A stretch of DNA of 64,000 nt from contig CM051459.1 in assembly GCA_028095005.1 (NCBI GenBank), forward strand, positions 42,972,257-43,036,256, in the 5' to 3' direction. Origin of the DNA: Rhynchospora pubera. Lineage: Eukaryota > Streptophyta > Magnoliopsida > Poales > Cyperaceae. The notes under the pieces are model-generated. The model made no database searches. It saw only the letters and a list, made by a program, of their open reading frames with translations, and was not told the origin of the DNA. Numbering within the stretch: the stretch's first letter is position 1; each line of letters opens with the position of its first letter. This document shows, in pieces, positions 20,254 through 32,056 of the stretch. The position numbers and the translations under genes are program-made.

Positions 20254-23052
20254 TTAGATTTCTTGGGGCACTGAGGTCACCACTCGCCATGAGATTTCTT
20301 CACTTGTTATCATCATTGCGGTTTCGTATGGAACCTCATTTATACCAGCCATCAAAGATTGACTAGTACTTCCTTCTCCTTCAGAAAATGAACAGATTGC
20401 ATCGCTATCTGGTTCATTTTGATCTACCGAGAGCACATCCCAGTCATCATCTAGGTCTAGATTTTCGACTATGGCTGCTCTTGCAATATTGCCCTTTTGC
20501 CTTGTGCAGTTGCGGGCAAAATGTCCTTCTTCACCACATATAAAGCACTTGCATTTCCTCACTTTATCTGCGTGCTTTCTTTTGAATACTCTGATGTGCG
20601 TATCATGTGGTTTGCCCCGATATGTCTTCGCCTTTCGAAGACCATACTTCTTGTTCCTTTGATAGTAACCCGGCACTGGTATGCGGCTACAGAATGAGAG
20701 ATCTTTGAGGCTTCTTTGGAGTGCAACTCTCTTACACTGCTCTGCCAGGTACTGGTAGGTAAAATGTATTCTTGGAATGACACCCACAGTATTGCCTGGG
20801 TATTTTTCAGCAAATGCCTTCTCAATTTCTCCACCAATAATTGGAGGCATCTTTCTGAAAAATTTTGTCGAGAGTTCAGGAGATATGAACATCCTTCCTG
20901 ATTTTGCCGCCAAAATCTTATAGTCATTTATATAATCGAAAAGATCTTTCACATTGTGGCATGAAAGTCTCTCCAGGTCGTTGTACGCTCGATCTTGCTC
21001 TTCAGTGGACCCGGTTGTTGGGTCCTCCAACAGGAACATTCGTCTGATTTGTGATATTACATTTTGCGGATCATCAGCGATGTTCACTAGTTCTTCATAT
21101 TCAGTGGGGAATGCCATTCTCCACTGAATCCAGGTCTTTTTCTCCGTTTCACCTAGGAGATTTTCGATGTAGTTGACCTTTGATTTGTTATCTGCCCAGT
21201 TCTTCTCATTTATCAGGTTGAGCGTGATTGATTTCCATCGGGAGATAACTTCTGAGTACAGCCCAATATCTTCTGGTAAAACCAGTATTGCGCCTTGACT
21301 GGCTTGGGCTGTTGGCAGATTAAACCTTTCGTTCATTTGCCTTGCATAGCCACCACGGATGTTGTCCAACCGTGCCTTTATTTCTGGAATTTGGAGGTTC
21401 TGGGGTTGCCTTGAACCAGGTGGGTACATGGCTGGTCCCATGATTGGTTCAGGTGGTATTCTTGTAAGTGAAGACTCTGCGGTTGAGAGTACCGTCTCCA
21501 CTTTCTTTTTGAGTTTTTTGAATTGTGGGTATTCCATTTCTTCTACCATATAAACCGTCTCGAATAGATCTTCGTCCCACTTTGTTTTGGAATTTGGGAA
21601 ACTAGCATCTTCCCCACCACCTTTCGCTAGAAGACTTAGCAAGTCTTCACCTCGATTTGCCGGTGCATCCAATTGAGATAGAAATTGCACCGTAGAGAGT
21701 GTCTCATCTTCATCTGTCTCATCCCATTGACAAGTCATCATGAGGGCTTGTTCCTCAAACCACTCACTTTCTGCATCAACAGTTTCTAGCCAATTAAACT
21801 CTGCAAATGTCATTTGCACGAGTTCGTCTTCGTTGTCTAGTTGTTCAATAGCAAACCATTGATACGAATATATAGGTTCCATCATTTCAACTGTTGGTTC
21901 AGTTTGTTCGGCTTTGAGTATTGCCAAGAACCATTTTCCCAATAAAGGACCATCATCTTGCTCAGTCTCATCATTTTCACTGAATTCCTCAGGGTCTGAA
22001 TAGATTTCTGGAAAATCTGGATCATCTTCATATGGCCAATCATCATCTAGCGTGAGTAGATTGATGAATTCTTGTTCGAGTTCTTCCTCATCATTTTCTC
22101 CACGAATAGCTTCTTGTTCAGGGGTTGTTGTTGTATACCCCGCAAATCTGACGGATAGTGAGCCGTCTGTCCTTGCTCGGATTCGTGCTACTTGGGGATT
22201 CTGAGCTTGTGAGATGACAGCTGGTCTCACAAGCCACTGCCTTCCACGGAGTTCTGTGGTTGTACGTTGCGAGCCAGGGATGGCCCGAACTCCTCGACTT
22301 GCTAGGTGGTCCGCCACGTTCTGAACATTGTATCTGAAATTTGTGTGGCTTGTATTGGACAGTCGTCCAATTAGAGATCTTGAGAGTAAAAGATTACTCT
22401 CTCCACCTTGCCATCCTTCATACCCGTGAGTTTGAATTACTAGTTGAATGTGATCTCTGAAGTCACGGATACTTAGAGTCATATCTGGGGCAGTATATGC
22501 CAACTGCGTCCCAGATGTGAGATCCATTTCCATAGAGCTGATGACAGCTCTATCATCTCGCCATCTAGTGTCTCTGATTAACACTAGTGCATTCACACCT
22601 GCACTTCGCCTGTGCAACGTGTACAATCGAACCATGATTAGTCCGATATGCAGATGTTGGAGCCCTTCTTGCAAAAGTCTGTTAAAACTTTCTTCAGATA
22701 TAAACGGCAGCTCCACTTGCTGGCCATCTGTGACCAACGTTCTTTCATCCGAGTAATGTTGGTATACTCGGTGCCTGCTTTCTGACCATCCAGCTTGGTA
22801 CAGAGTTTCTGCTGGGACTTGCTGTGCTCGTCTGTATTGGGAGATGTTGAGCTCAGCATCAGGATTCATTTGTGACTCAAGGCTTCGCTGATACCGTCGA
22901 GATTGGCCAGGGAGCCTTCTTTGAGCCTCAAATCTAAGTCTGGATCCAAGGCGATAGCCACGGATCTGATCTTCAACAGTGGGGGTTTGATTTGTGTCTC
23001 TTTCTGACACTGATGGTCTTGCCGCCTCTGTTGTTGTTTGCGTTCTGCTCAT
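20254..23052 (-). pseudogene. Viral ORF3, N-terminal part: movement protein and capsid, ending at a premature stop
   Basis: It starts at an ATG that overlaps the ORF2 stop as ATGA. Codons 90-290 resemble badnavirus movement proteins, and a long acidic linker follows. The capsid region lies around codons 550-850 with a CCHC zinc knuckle (CX2CX4HX4C) near codon 840. The frame ends in TAA at 20254-20256. Downstream sequence continues open in the same frame for another 867 codons. The total span of about 1,800 codons is normal for badnavirus ORF3. The natural reading is one nonsense change; the segment is otherwise open over 932 codons, suggesting a fairly recent or little-decayed integration. 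Confidence 0.9.
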
Positions 23053-23456
23053 GCTGCCTTCTTTTTCTCGGCTTCAAATATTTCTTTTGGGTTTTTGAAC
23101 ACAAAAAGTTTGCCTTTCGGTTTTGGTATTGCCGGCTTACTGGGCTCTCCCAAGCTCAGTTTCTGAAGTTGTTGCTGGATCTGTTCCAGAGAGTCAGTCA
23201 GGTCGTCAGGTTGAGTGCCTTCTTTCCCTTTCACAGCCTCGAGCCTTTTGACTGCTACCTTCAGATCCTCGATTTGTTCAGTCAATTTAAGCAACAATTG
23301 TATGATTGTGTTATTTTGCTTAAATTGGACTTCTGTTGTTCTCCCGGTTATGTCCTGTGGCTTGACAAAACCGACCGCCGGTGAATGGATTGATTCGGTT
23401 GCTTTGAGTGCTTCTCTGTAAATTGTGCTGTTCGCGCTGAGGCGCCAATCGCTCAT
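23049..23456 (-). CDS. Viral ORF2, virion-associated protein
   Basis: The intact frame of 135 codons starts at ATG and overlaps ORF3 by ATGA. Residues 45-100 form a Leu/Ile heptad-like coiled coil. The C-terminus is Pro/Lys-rich (KPAIPKPKGK), which is typical of badnavirus ORF2 proteins that associate with the capsid and bind nucleic acid. Its length (usual range about 120-150) and position support the call. Confidence 0.85.
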   Translation of the reverse strand: MSDWRLSANSTIYREALKATESIHSPAVGFVKPQDITGRTTEVQFKQNNTIIQLLLKLTEQIEDLKVAVKRLEAVKGKEGTQPDDLTDSLEQIQQQLQKLSLGEPSKPAIPKPKGKLFVFKNPKEIFEAEKKKAA

Positions 23457-23523
23457 AAGGAAAATAGAATTTTTATAAGAATTTTTAGAATTTCTACTGG
23501 TTTATTCTTAAATGACTTTTATT

Positions 23524-23612
23524 TCAAAAATATTCTAGGTCGGCCTTTTCAGGTTTGATTATACCATCTGGTTCTTCTTGGGGACAATTCTTGGGGTTCA
23601 TGTAGTACTTTT
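23524..23612 (-). pseudogene. Viral ORF1, C-terminal remnant
   Basis: About 27 codons ending TGA at 23524 include an NPKNC motif like that near the C-terminus of badnavirus ORF1 proteins. The frame is cut on its 5' side where the sequence changes to the bracketing repeat. The rest of ORF1 is not at the other end of the insertion either. Confidence 0.6.
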
Positions 23613-23615
23613 ATA

Positions 23616-23705
23616 TGGTCATAGTGGCATTTATAGAAGAATTAACTTTTGAGTGGCATTTTCACAATTTCCTTCTTTTGGAGTGGCATGAAAACAATTT
23701 CCCCA
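23616..23705 (-). repeat. Right inverted bracket of the pararetrovirus insertion
   Basis: It is the complement-oriented partner of 16190-16303, with GTGGCATG, GAGTGGCAT and TAGTGGCAT motifs, and ends TTTCCCC next to a TA run. The matching left bracket also abuts a TA run. Confidence 0.6.
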
Positions 23706-23724
23706 TATATATATATATATATAT

Positions 23725-24112
23725 AGAGGTGGGCTAAAGTGTCATAGATGACAATGCCATAGACGTCTTTTTGAGTCATTTTTTGAAGATCCGAAATTCA
23801 ATCAGTTAATCCAAATCGTTCAAATTGATCACCATATTGAAATACCATTGAAGACCAAATTTTACATTTTTTTTTTTGCTATTTATTTTGATATGTTCAA
23901 ATTGGAGGGTTTGAAATACTCCAATTATAACGTTTTTTTAAAATATCATAATAAATAGCAAAAAAAATCGAAAAAATGTAAAATTAGGTCTCCAAGGGTA
24001 TTTTAGTATGGTGAATAACTTGAACGGTTCGGATTAAGTATTTGAATTTTGGATCTCGAAAAACGACTCTATGGCACGGGACCCTCTGTGCCATCTATGG
24101 CACATTAGCCAT

Positions 24113-24114
<2 letters not shown>
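23725..24114. mobile_element. Foldback MITE, family A copy 2
   Basis: Long imperfect inverted arms begin GAGGTGGGCTAAAGTGTCAT and end GGCACATTAGCCATTCTC. It has the same family and content as 8033-8431 but the opposite orientation. It lies between a TA run and a CT/TA run. Confidence 0.85.

Positions 24115-24154
<40 letters not shown>
24114..24154. repeat. (CT)n(TA)n microsatellite
   Basis: A CT run passes directly into a TA run and separates two family A foldbacks. Confidence 0.92.
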
Positions 24155-24156
<2 letters not shown>

Positions 24157-24552
24157 GAGGTGGGATAAAGTGCCATAGATGGCAATGCCATAGATGCCTT
24201 TTTTTAGTTATTTTTTGAAGATCCGAAATTCAATCAGTCAATCCAAACCGTTCAAATTGATCTACATATTGAAATACCATTGGAGACTAAATTTTACATT
24301 TTTTTAAATTTTTTTGCTATTTATTTTGATATGTTCAAATTGGAGGGTCTGAAATACTCCAATTATAATGTTTTTTATAAATATCATAATAAATAGCAGA
24401 AAAATTCAAAAAAAATGTAAAATTTGGTCTCCAAGGGTATTTTAATATGGTGAACAATTTGAACGGTTCGAATTGAGCATTTAAATTTTGGATCTCGAAA
24501 AACGACTCTATGGCACGGGACCCTCTGTGCCATCTATGGCACATTAGCCATC

Positions 24553-24555
<3 letters not shown>
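24155..24555. mobile_element. Foldback MITE, family A copy 3
   Basis: It begins GAGGTGGGATAAAGTGCCAT and ends GGCACATTAGCCATCCTC. By eye it is closer to the copy in phytoglobin intron 1 than copy 2 is. It is flanked by TA runs. Confidence 0.85.
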
Positions 24556-24582
<27 letters not shown>

Positions 24583-24586
<4 letters not shown>

Positions 24587-24978
24587 AACCTATGGTGCAT
24601 ACTAATGTACGGAAGCTTCGGTGCATACTGATCCGAACTCTTGGATCTGCTTCAAAATGACCGATCCAAACCGTCCAATATGATCTTCCTATTATAATCT
24701 CCTTACCGACCAAATTTTATATTTTTTCGAAATTTTTAAGTATTTTTTTCAAATTTTAGAAAAGCGCTAATCTAATTTTTTCTGAACCGTTCAAAAATAG
24801 CAGTTTTTAAAAATACGAAAAAAATACTTAAAAATATCGAAAAAATGTAAAATTTGGTCGGCAAGGAGATTTCAATAGGGATATCATATTAGGCGGTTTG
24901 GATTGGTCATTTTGAAACAGATCCAAGAGTTCGGATCAGTATGCACCGAAGCTTCCGTACATTAGTATGCACCATAGG

Positions 24979-24983
<5 letters not shown>
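24583..24983. mobile_element. Foldback MITE, family B
   Basis: The ends are AGAAAACCTATGGTGCATAC and its complement (GCACCATAGGTTTTCT), with arms of about 190 bp. The inner arms carry GATCCAAACCGTCC and GACCAAATTTTATATTTTTT, similar to the inner arms of family A, while the ends differ. It is flanked by TA on the left and (CT)n(TA)n on the right. Confidence 0.85.

Positions 24984-25060
<77 letters not shown>
24984..25060. repeat. (CT)n(TA)n microsatellite
   Basis: A CT run followed by a TA run at the right end of the family B foldback. Confidence 0.92.
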
Positions 25061-25064
<4 letters not shown>

Positions 25065-28000
25065 TGTGTATATTTCCATTTTGTCAGGTTTTTATCATTA
25101 TACATTCCTAATTAGTTTACTCTCTCCTAAATAACTTTCTTTAATTATTTAGTCTCTCATATTTTATGGCAAGAGAAGAATATTGAGCAGGTGCTATTTG
25201 TTCTTTCTAAGGTTTCTCCATTTGAGAAGCGAAAGTGTTAATATGTTTATTAAATTGATCTTATCAAGAGCATTGGCAATTTTAGTTTCCAACAAAACCT
25301 AACAAACATCGCAATTCTGTATTATATCATTTTAAGAATGGCTTTTAGAAATTTAACGAAGTAGATATCATTGTGTGCCAGGTGTGTACTGCATAAAACC
25401 TGCAGCAAGTCCGTAAATGTTATTGTTCAGGAACCTTTTTTTGTTAAACAAAGAGGGCTTGAACAAAATAGCAATGCACGAGTTCAATGAGCTAATTGCT
25501 ACCTTGTCACCGTGAAAGTCATGCAATAGCAGCAGCACAAAACATCATACAACTTACTAGCACTAAACAAAGAAGCAGAAGCTCAACACAAATTCAGAGT
25601 TAAATTAAAACGCAATTAACCATATGTTGTCCAATCAAACAAAAAAATAGCGAATCATGGTGAATGTGGAAATGGTTCATGAATCATGAGTGAGAGAGCA
25701 ATTAATGATAGATCATAGATGGGTACTTTTATCATGTTTTTAATTATAGAATTGTCGAAAGAAAGAAAACAATGCCTGGAGCATTTTTCTTCATAACTAA
25801 TAAATGTCTCACTCATTTTGCATGAGCCCTCCATATAACTGATACAAAGACCATCCTTTATAGTAGATCATAAATACCAATCATTATATGTCATAAGTTT
25901 ATGTTGCGCTCCAAAATTCTAAACATTTGAGATATTTGAGAAAACTAAAATTATCACTCAACCTAATTTAAAAGTAGTCTATTCTCCACATAATCAATTG
26001 AGCTATGCTATATAGTAAGTAGAAAAATATCTTTTATCACAAGTGCAAATAAAAAAATATATATTATAAGATAGATAAATAAATAGAGAAACCAAATAAG
26101 TAGAATTAAATTGTATATAAATTTTCAAGTGGTATATAATAACAAATTGTGAAACCAAATCTTTAAATATATCAGATAATTTGTCAAATGAAGTTGGGGT
26201 TTAATATAAGAGTCAACAATGAGTATTGAGTTACAATCGGTGCATGCACTAATTAGCAATTCGCCAAAATTAAAGAATTTAAGGCTAAATTGCATGCAAT
26301 GTCGGCTCGAAAAAGTGAGTTAAAAGCAAGTTATTAAGTACAAGTATAATATGATAGTTTGACCGATTTATAATTAACCTCAAGCATATCTGCCACATCT
26401 TCCTCTTTTTCTATTCTTGAGTTTTATTTTGGCATCGATAAATAAATTCTAAAATTTGACTGACATGCACTGCTCGAGAGAAAGAGACATACGAAGACAA
26501 AGCATGCTATTTTGGTCCTAAAAATAAATAATTAAGTTTTTATTTCAAATAATGCTAAAACTAATAAAAATGGTTTATATCCCAATTATCATGAATAGAG
26601 GGGGTATATCCAATATTAAAGGTTTGAAGGGGTTATATCCAAATAGACAAAACCTAGTCAAATGAAAAATGAGACTAAGCCGGTTAGAAGTTTAAGCCAT
26701 GGGTCTCGTAGCTTAAACCTGGGGAACAGTGAAGAAATGATACAATACATATGCTGAATGGAGAAAAGAGAAGGAGAAAGGAGAGCTTAACTCAGATGAG
26801 GAAGAAAGTGAGGCAAGGATGAAGTGAGGATGAAAGGAGGCGCATCAGTTGCTAAATAGGGCTTCTCTCATACCCACACATGTAGAAGCACGTGCTCCTA
26901 GTTGTAGGCCCCACAAATCAGTTAGTAAGGCAGATGAAGGGAATATACCAAGGGATAAAAAGTGAGCCGTTTGAATTTGGTAAGAAAGCGTAGAAGAAAG
27001 TCGGAGCCCTGAAGAAGCTTGATGTCTCATAGTCATCCACGTGGAATACGTCCATTGGATACCCAACATACTATAGATAGCCGTTAAATTGTAGTATACA
27101 TAATGGTGCATTATGGTGATATTCATACCGGTACTTCCTACACACGGCGTCAGAAACGACCAATGGGAGAAGAGAGCATGTGATTCCGGAAGGAGAGTGG
27201 GACAGAAATCCCCTGTACACCGCATGAGCCATGGAAGAGTGTAAATCAACAATGAAACATGGAGTTGGAAAACCGGATTTAGTCAAACTAATCATAAAGA
27301 ATCAGGGAACTCTTCTCCGTAGGGGACCAGTCAGAGATATATGAAATAGGCGCCAAAATGCAAAATTAAGAGATCCAGTGTGAAAGAATGGATGTGACCC
27401 TGTGTGCAGCATCAAGGAAGAAAGAACAGAAGAACGAAACATGGAGAGGAAAGATGAAACTGCCACCAGAACAAATTGTGCCTCACCAGAGTCGTCGCAA
27501 ATTATTCTGGTGGGGGCATTTGTTTAACCCCATTTTGCAATGCCAAAACCATGAACAATTGAATAAACATTCTTTGAGATGTACTAATTGTGATTAGTTC
27601 TCTGTATGGTCATCAATGTGTTTATATATAAAATTTAAAAAAGGTAAGAATAGGATATAGCTTACCGGTACTTGGAAATTTGTTAAACGCAGGACATAGT
27701 CAAATTTTGAGATTTGCATGACTGTTAGAGCCCCCTCTTGAAATGAAATGTCTAGTAATAAGGATAGTTACAATAATGAAGTCAATAAGTGTTTTGGTAT
27801 TTACCCAATGTAAAGGATTGGCCAGAGATAAAGAAATACTAAGCATGATTGCCTTTATATACTTCTTTGAGCAATGAAACATAGGGCCACTGGGACTTGT
27901 GAATGATTTGTAATTCTGTAGTATGATTATATAATTGACGGAAACCTGACCTTCATGATTCATGCATCTGATAGTCTTAATTAATGTTCAAAGAAAGGGC

Positions 28001-30720
28001 AAGTATGAGTCTAGTGAGCAAATCGTGTATGCATGTTGTGTAGGTTTGCAAATTGAGAACGCAAAGAAACAAATTAGTGCTAAGTTTGTACTTCATCGTT
28101 GATTCTACCAAAATCAAACACGGATGCATCAATTTCAAGTCCATTATCTCACTGTAATGCTTGGTTATTTCATCAAGTTAGGCTAACGCAAACCCAATTG
28201 AACGTACTCTCTTGTTCTCCTTTCTATCGAGATCTTAACGAAGCTCGCCTCATCAGCTATAGTGACGGCGATCACCGGAAAACTTATAAGGACTAAAGTG
28301 AATAAACGCTTGCTACTTTTTATTGAAGATGACGTGGCAGGAACAGAAATCCCCGCCATCTTCCCCTTGGCCTCACTATTCCGTGGGTACTTCTTCTGTC
28401 AGCTGCGATGGCCGGAGAAGTTAACGGACTCAAACCCGTTAGCCTTCGAACCCGTTAACAAGAAAACCCGTCTCCTTCAAAACCTCAGCGCCTCAGCGTG
28501 AGAGACCCTCCGATCTTCTGTGACAAAATGTGGCGCAATTCCCTGTGGGGCCATAAGATATCCGTTATACGAAACCCGCGCGGAGAACTTGACGTCTTCA
28601 CAAGCTAGCAGGCCCCATCAGGGGCGTTGTTTTTTTCACGGCCTTCGAAAACTTCGAAAAGTAGAAAAGATTTCTTTTTCACTTCTCTCATTTTTTTTAA
28701 AAGTTCTTTAAAAATGGGTTGAAAAAAGGAACGTTACCTTTGAGGAGACGCCGGTCAGCCATACGGCGGTGAATTCGTTCTCGGTTCTGAACCCAGCTCA
28801 CGTACCTCACGTACCGCTTTAATGGGCGAACAGACACAATGGATGGATATACGGATTCTAAACGAGTAGCCCAGCCAGCCTATTAAAAAAAAAAAGATTT
28901 TATTCTTTTTTTTCCATAAAATTAGTTTCTGATGAAAGGTCGCTAAGGAAAGCTATTGACTTACTTGAATTGTGACGGTCTATGGTCGGTCCGTGACCCC
29001 TAGATGCCAAAGGCGCCCTTGGGGTGATCTCGTAGTTCCTACGGGATGGAGACAATGGGGTCGGTCCATGGATTTTCCTCAAATTAGCAAGGCACGCTAA
29101 AAATTAGTTAATGACGAAAATGCCCTCGTCTCTTACCCTGAAGCATGTATTTCCCTCTTCTGCTCTGCACTCTCTCCCGATCTTCCCTATGAACCCGTCA
29201 GCCTCTCTCTCCCTTTCTTGGCTCTTGATTAAGTTTACTTCTGGAATTCTATCAACCTCTCTCTAGCAAGTTTTCTCGGTCTTACTAAGTTAAACTTGCG
29301 TGTATGAATATGGTGTGTACTGTGGACAACCTTTAAGAATTGGTTTAATCTCAAAAAAGTGCTCTCACTATAGATAATTGAGAACAACTGAAAGATAGAT
29401 GGGTTCAAAACTTCAAATTGCATAGAGAGAAATAATTGCTTTGACACGCATCAGAGTAGAAGAGACAAGACGAGAGTGTTTATGTCATTTCATAGCATTT
29501 TACCGTGTATTCCCAAATTAAACCGTGCGAAAAGCAATTCCCCCCCATCAGCGCCAAATCAGGTCCACGTAGCAGCCACCTCATCTCCCTTTGCCCACGA
29601 GGACCACTCAAATATTTCCAAATAAACAGAAACTTCGAAAATTCACTGAAAATAGAAAGAAGGTCAGAAAAAATACAATTAAAATATCTATAAAACACTA
29701 AAAATCCAAATAAACTAAATTTACTAATACTTTGACATTAAATTGTGTCAAAGTATTGGCTTTTTTGTATTTTTAAAGTATTATACTAAAAAATGAATAT
29801 TACAAATCTTAGAAAATTAATAAACCCGTTTGCAAGATATCTAAAACCAAAACTAAATATTTTCAAAATAAAGATTTCAAATATGATATTTTCAAGACTA
29901 ACTATTTTCAAATATCTTCAAAATTACAAAGAAGTCAAGATAATGAATTCACTAAGATCTCCTTTAATGAAATTTGCAAAATCAAAATCTAAGTACTTTC
30001 AAAAATACAAAATAATTTTGAGAATGATATTTTAAAAGTCAAATATCTTCAAAGTTAAGTATTTTTAAAATAGAAAAGGAGTTCCTAAAAGTCAAAAGTA
30101 CAAAGGACCAAAGTGAATAAAAATCATCAATATCCATAGTGAAACGTCATAAAATTAAAAGTCAAAAGCGCGAAACTTAAAGTCAAAACCAAAACCTCTT
30201 CGTTCCTCACTAGGGTTGAGATTAACCTTAGATGACTTAAATTTCGATTCTTATGACCCCATTGTCTAAAGATTAGGTCGATCCGCCTCGAGTTTTTTTG
30301 TGACGAGATGATTCGGTTCGAAGTTATAGGCATGTTCTTTGTGGAATTTCGATTCATGGTAGCAAAACTTCCGGAGACGTACAACTAAGACTAACTTTTT
30401 CTAGCGGGTCGAAACTCCATAATCATATCGCGTGTCACTTTTTTCTCTCTTCTCTATTTACTTTTGATTTGAATCGATTGTCTAATTATTTGTGTTTGGT
30501 TATTGTTAGACTTGAACCGAAAATTGATCATATCAGTTTATGAAATCAAAATTGTATCTATTCATTCCCTCTAGATTTTTAATTAGGGACAACAGGTTCA
30601 AATTTCAAACTAAATATTGAAAAAAATCAAAAACAAAAAGAGCTAATATGCCTTTCAAGAAAGCCTGCGGGACGGTAGGAACCAAGGACAGATCAGCGTA
30701 ACCAAACATCCAAGCATTTA
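25061..30720. other. Long unassigned intergenic region
   Basis: I find no gene that I can support. Most is AT-rich. 28200-29100 is GC-richer and resembles a promoter or former exon: an ATG at 28408 opens only 16 codons (MAGEVNGLKPVSLRTR) before a stop. 29700-30070 is a patchwork of near-repeated TTTTCAAAATA-type phrases. Open frames on either strand look random. Confidence 0.5.
29726..29757. repeat. 12-bp perfect hairpin
   Basis: AATACTTTGACA and TGTCAAAGTATT are separated by 8 bases. No T-run or gene context suggests a role. Confidence 0.55.
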
Positions 30721-30730
30721 ATTACTGATA

Positions 30731-30946
30731 ATGACTATTGAGGAATTAATCCAAGATTGGAGAGCTTTTTCTGAGGTTTTCAATTGCTTTTCATGCCTAA
30801 AGAGACATCAGAACTACTACACTGTTCAGTACCTACTGAGGAAGCATTTAGAGGTACCGCACAAGCTGGCAAATTTTGTGCATGTGACTCAAAATGAGCA
30901 TAATTGGTTTCCCATCCCCACAACTTATGGGACAGCTGGAGCTTAG
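30731..30946 (+). CDS. Unrecognised 71-residue frame
   Basis: An ATG opens 71 codons beginning MTIEELIQDWRAFSEV and ending PTTYGTAGA before TAG. The composition looks protein-like: Trp, Cys, His and Tyr are well used and there are few low-complexity runs, unlike its neighbourhood. I cannot assign a family. It may be a small gene, an exon of a relic, or chance. Confidence 0.25.
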   Translation: MTIEELIQDWRAFSEVFNCFSCLKRHQNYYTVQYLLRKHLEVPHKLANFVHVTQNEHNWFPIPTTYGTAGA

Positions 30947-31416
30947 CCAGAGCTTACCAGCATCTGCTTTTTTTTTTAGTATTTCTAATTGTATTCTCTT
31001 ATTTTATTTTTGATTAGTAGGTTAGTTTAGTGATCATCTCGATTTTCATATAGTCAATGTTATAAGCTGAATGTAGTAACATTTAAACTTTGTAAAATTT
31101 AGACACAGCCAGCCAGACTTATGACCCGCCGCACTTTTATTGTAAACCTGAGAGGCTGAGAGAAAATCAAAAGAACAAAATCCATTCAATCACTTGCTGA
31201 GGCGCTCTGTATAACCTAACAAAAGAACCACCAAAGAAAGAACAAATACAAACACAAATCAATCCTAATTGCAAGATGTGCGTTTACGAACATTAGCACT
31301 GTACATGTAAATAAATAATAAATAAATGAATTAAGTATATAAAAGAGATTTACTATGGACATCTAACATCTTGTAGTATGTAGGCTTCAGGAAAGGAAGT
31401 TTTTAAAAATAAAATT

Positions 31417-31489
31417 TTCCATTGCCGGGATTTGAACCCGGGTCGCCTGGGTGAAAGCCAGGTATCCTAACCGACTAGACTACAATGGA
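31417..31489 (-). tRNA. tRNA-Glu(UUC)
   Basis: The minus strand folds as a standard cloverleaf of 73 nt: acceptor TCCATTG/CAATGGA, D-arm TAGTCTAGTCGGTTAGGA, anticodon loop CTTTCAC giving anticodon UUC, and T-arm CCGGGTTCAAATCCCGG. No intron is present and CCA is not encoded, as usual for nuclear tRNA genes. A and B box sequences are intact. Confidence 0.95.
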
Positions 31490-32051
31490 TACATGATATT
31501 GGACTCTAATATAAATTAATTATATTAGCTTTCGGTCTTCCTTTAGTCCATTTGAAAATTGAAATGCATCATAGCTTCCTTACAAAATGCGAATCATTCA
31601 CCTTGCTATTTCATACTTCGCCTAATTTAATTATGCCGAGAATTACTTTGGTTTTTTTTTTCAATATAATAATGTACCTGCTAATTATATCTATTGAATA
31701 GAGATAATTAAATAAAGCATATGTAAATTATGTAACAAGGGAGTTGTTGTAATAATTATTATTTTCAAGGATCATAATATCTATATGCTTAAATTTTTGT
31801 GCTGCTCAAATTAAATTAGCATATAGGTCAAAAAGACAAAAACCTAAGAAGATGTGAAGTTAAAAAAACAAATTAAATTAAGATGAAAAGACGAAGTGGA
31901 AAATTAAATATGAACAATGTTTGCTTCTTTTCAGACATGCCCCCCCCCCCATCAAGCAATGGGATACCAATTTACGGGCTCCGTTCAATAAATTTGTTAT
32001 CGTTCCTACTTTTTTTTTAAAAAAAAAAAAAGAAAAACCTTTTTGGGTATA
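31490..32051. other. Unassigned intergenic DNA
   Basis: AT-rich sequence between the tRNA gene and the gypsy element, with poly-C (31940) and poly-T/poly-A (32010) runs. No gene is seen. Confidence 0.5.
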
Positions 32052-32056
32052 AGATA

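Larger units (their letters stand above)
16310..23612 (-). mobile_element. Endogenous badnavirus-like pararetrovirus, nearly full length
   Basis: About 7.3 kb of viral DNA reads right to left. In order it holds an ORF1 C-terminal remnant, ORF2, a large ORF3 polyprotein (movement, capsid, protease, reverse transcriptase, RNase H), a small downstream frame, and an intergenic region with TATA box, poly(A) signal and tRNA-Met primer-binding site. Gene order, the 4-bp ATGA overlap of ORF2 and ORF3, and the genome size match Badnavirus and relatives (Caulimoviridae). The break in the circular map falls in ORF1 and the leader, so the integrated copy lacks most of ORF1. A single in-frame stop interrupts ORF3. 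I see no evidence that it could produce virus: ORF1 is incomplete and ORF3 is broken. Confidence 0.92.

Noticed and set aside
26845..27295. Minus-strand frames of 74-135 codons
   Set aside because: The composition is random-looking, there is no family motif, and the two frames overlap in different phases.
28408..28700. Gene start at ATG 28408 (MAGEVNGLKPV)
   Set aside because: The frame closes after 16 codons and no convincing donor or downstream exon was found; it may be a relic, but the evidence is too thin.
28895..29060. GC-richer block as a possible ncRNA
   Set aside because: I could not fold it into any known RNA class or find conserved motifs.
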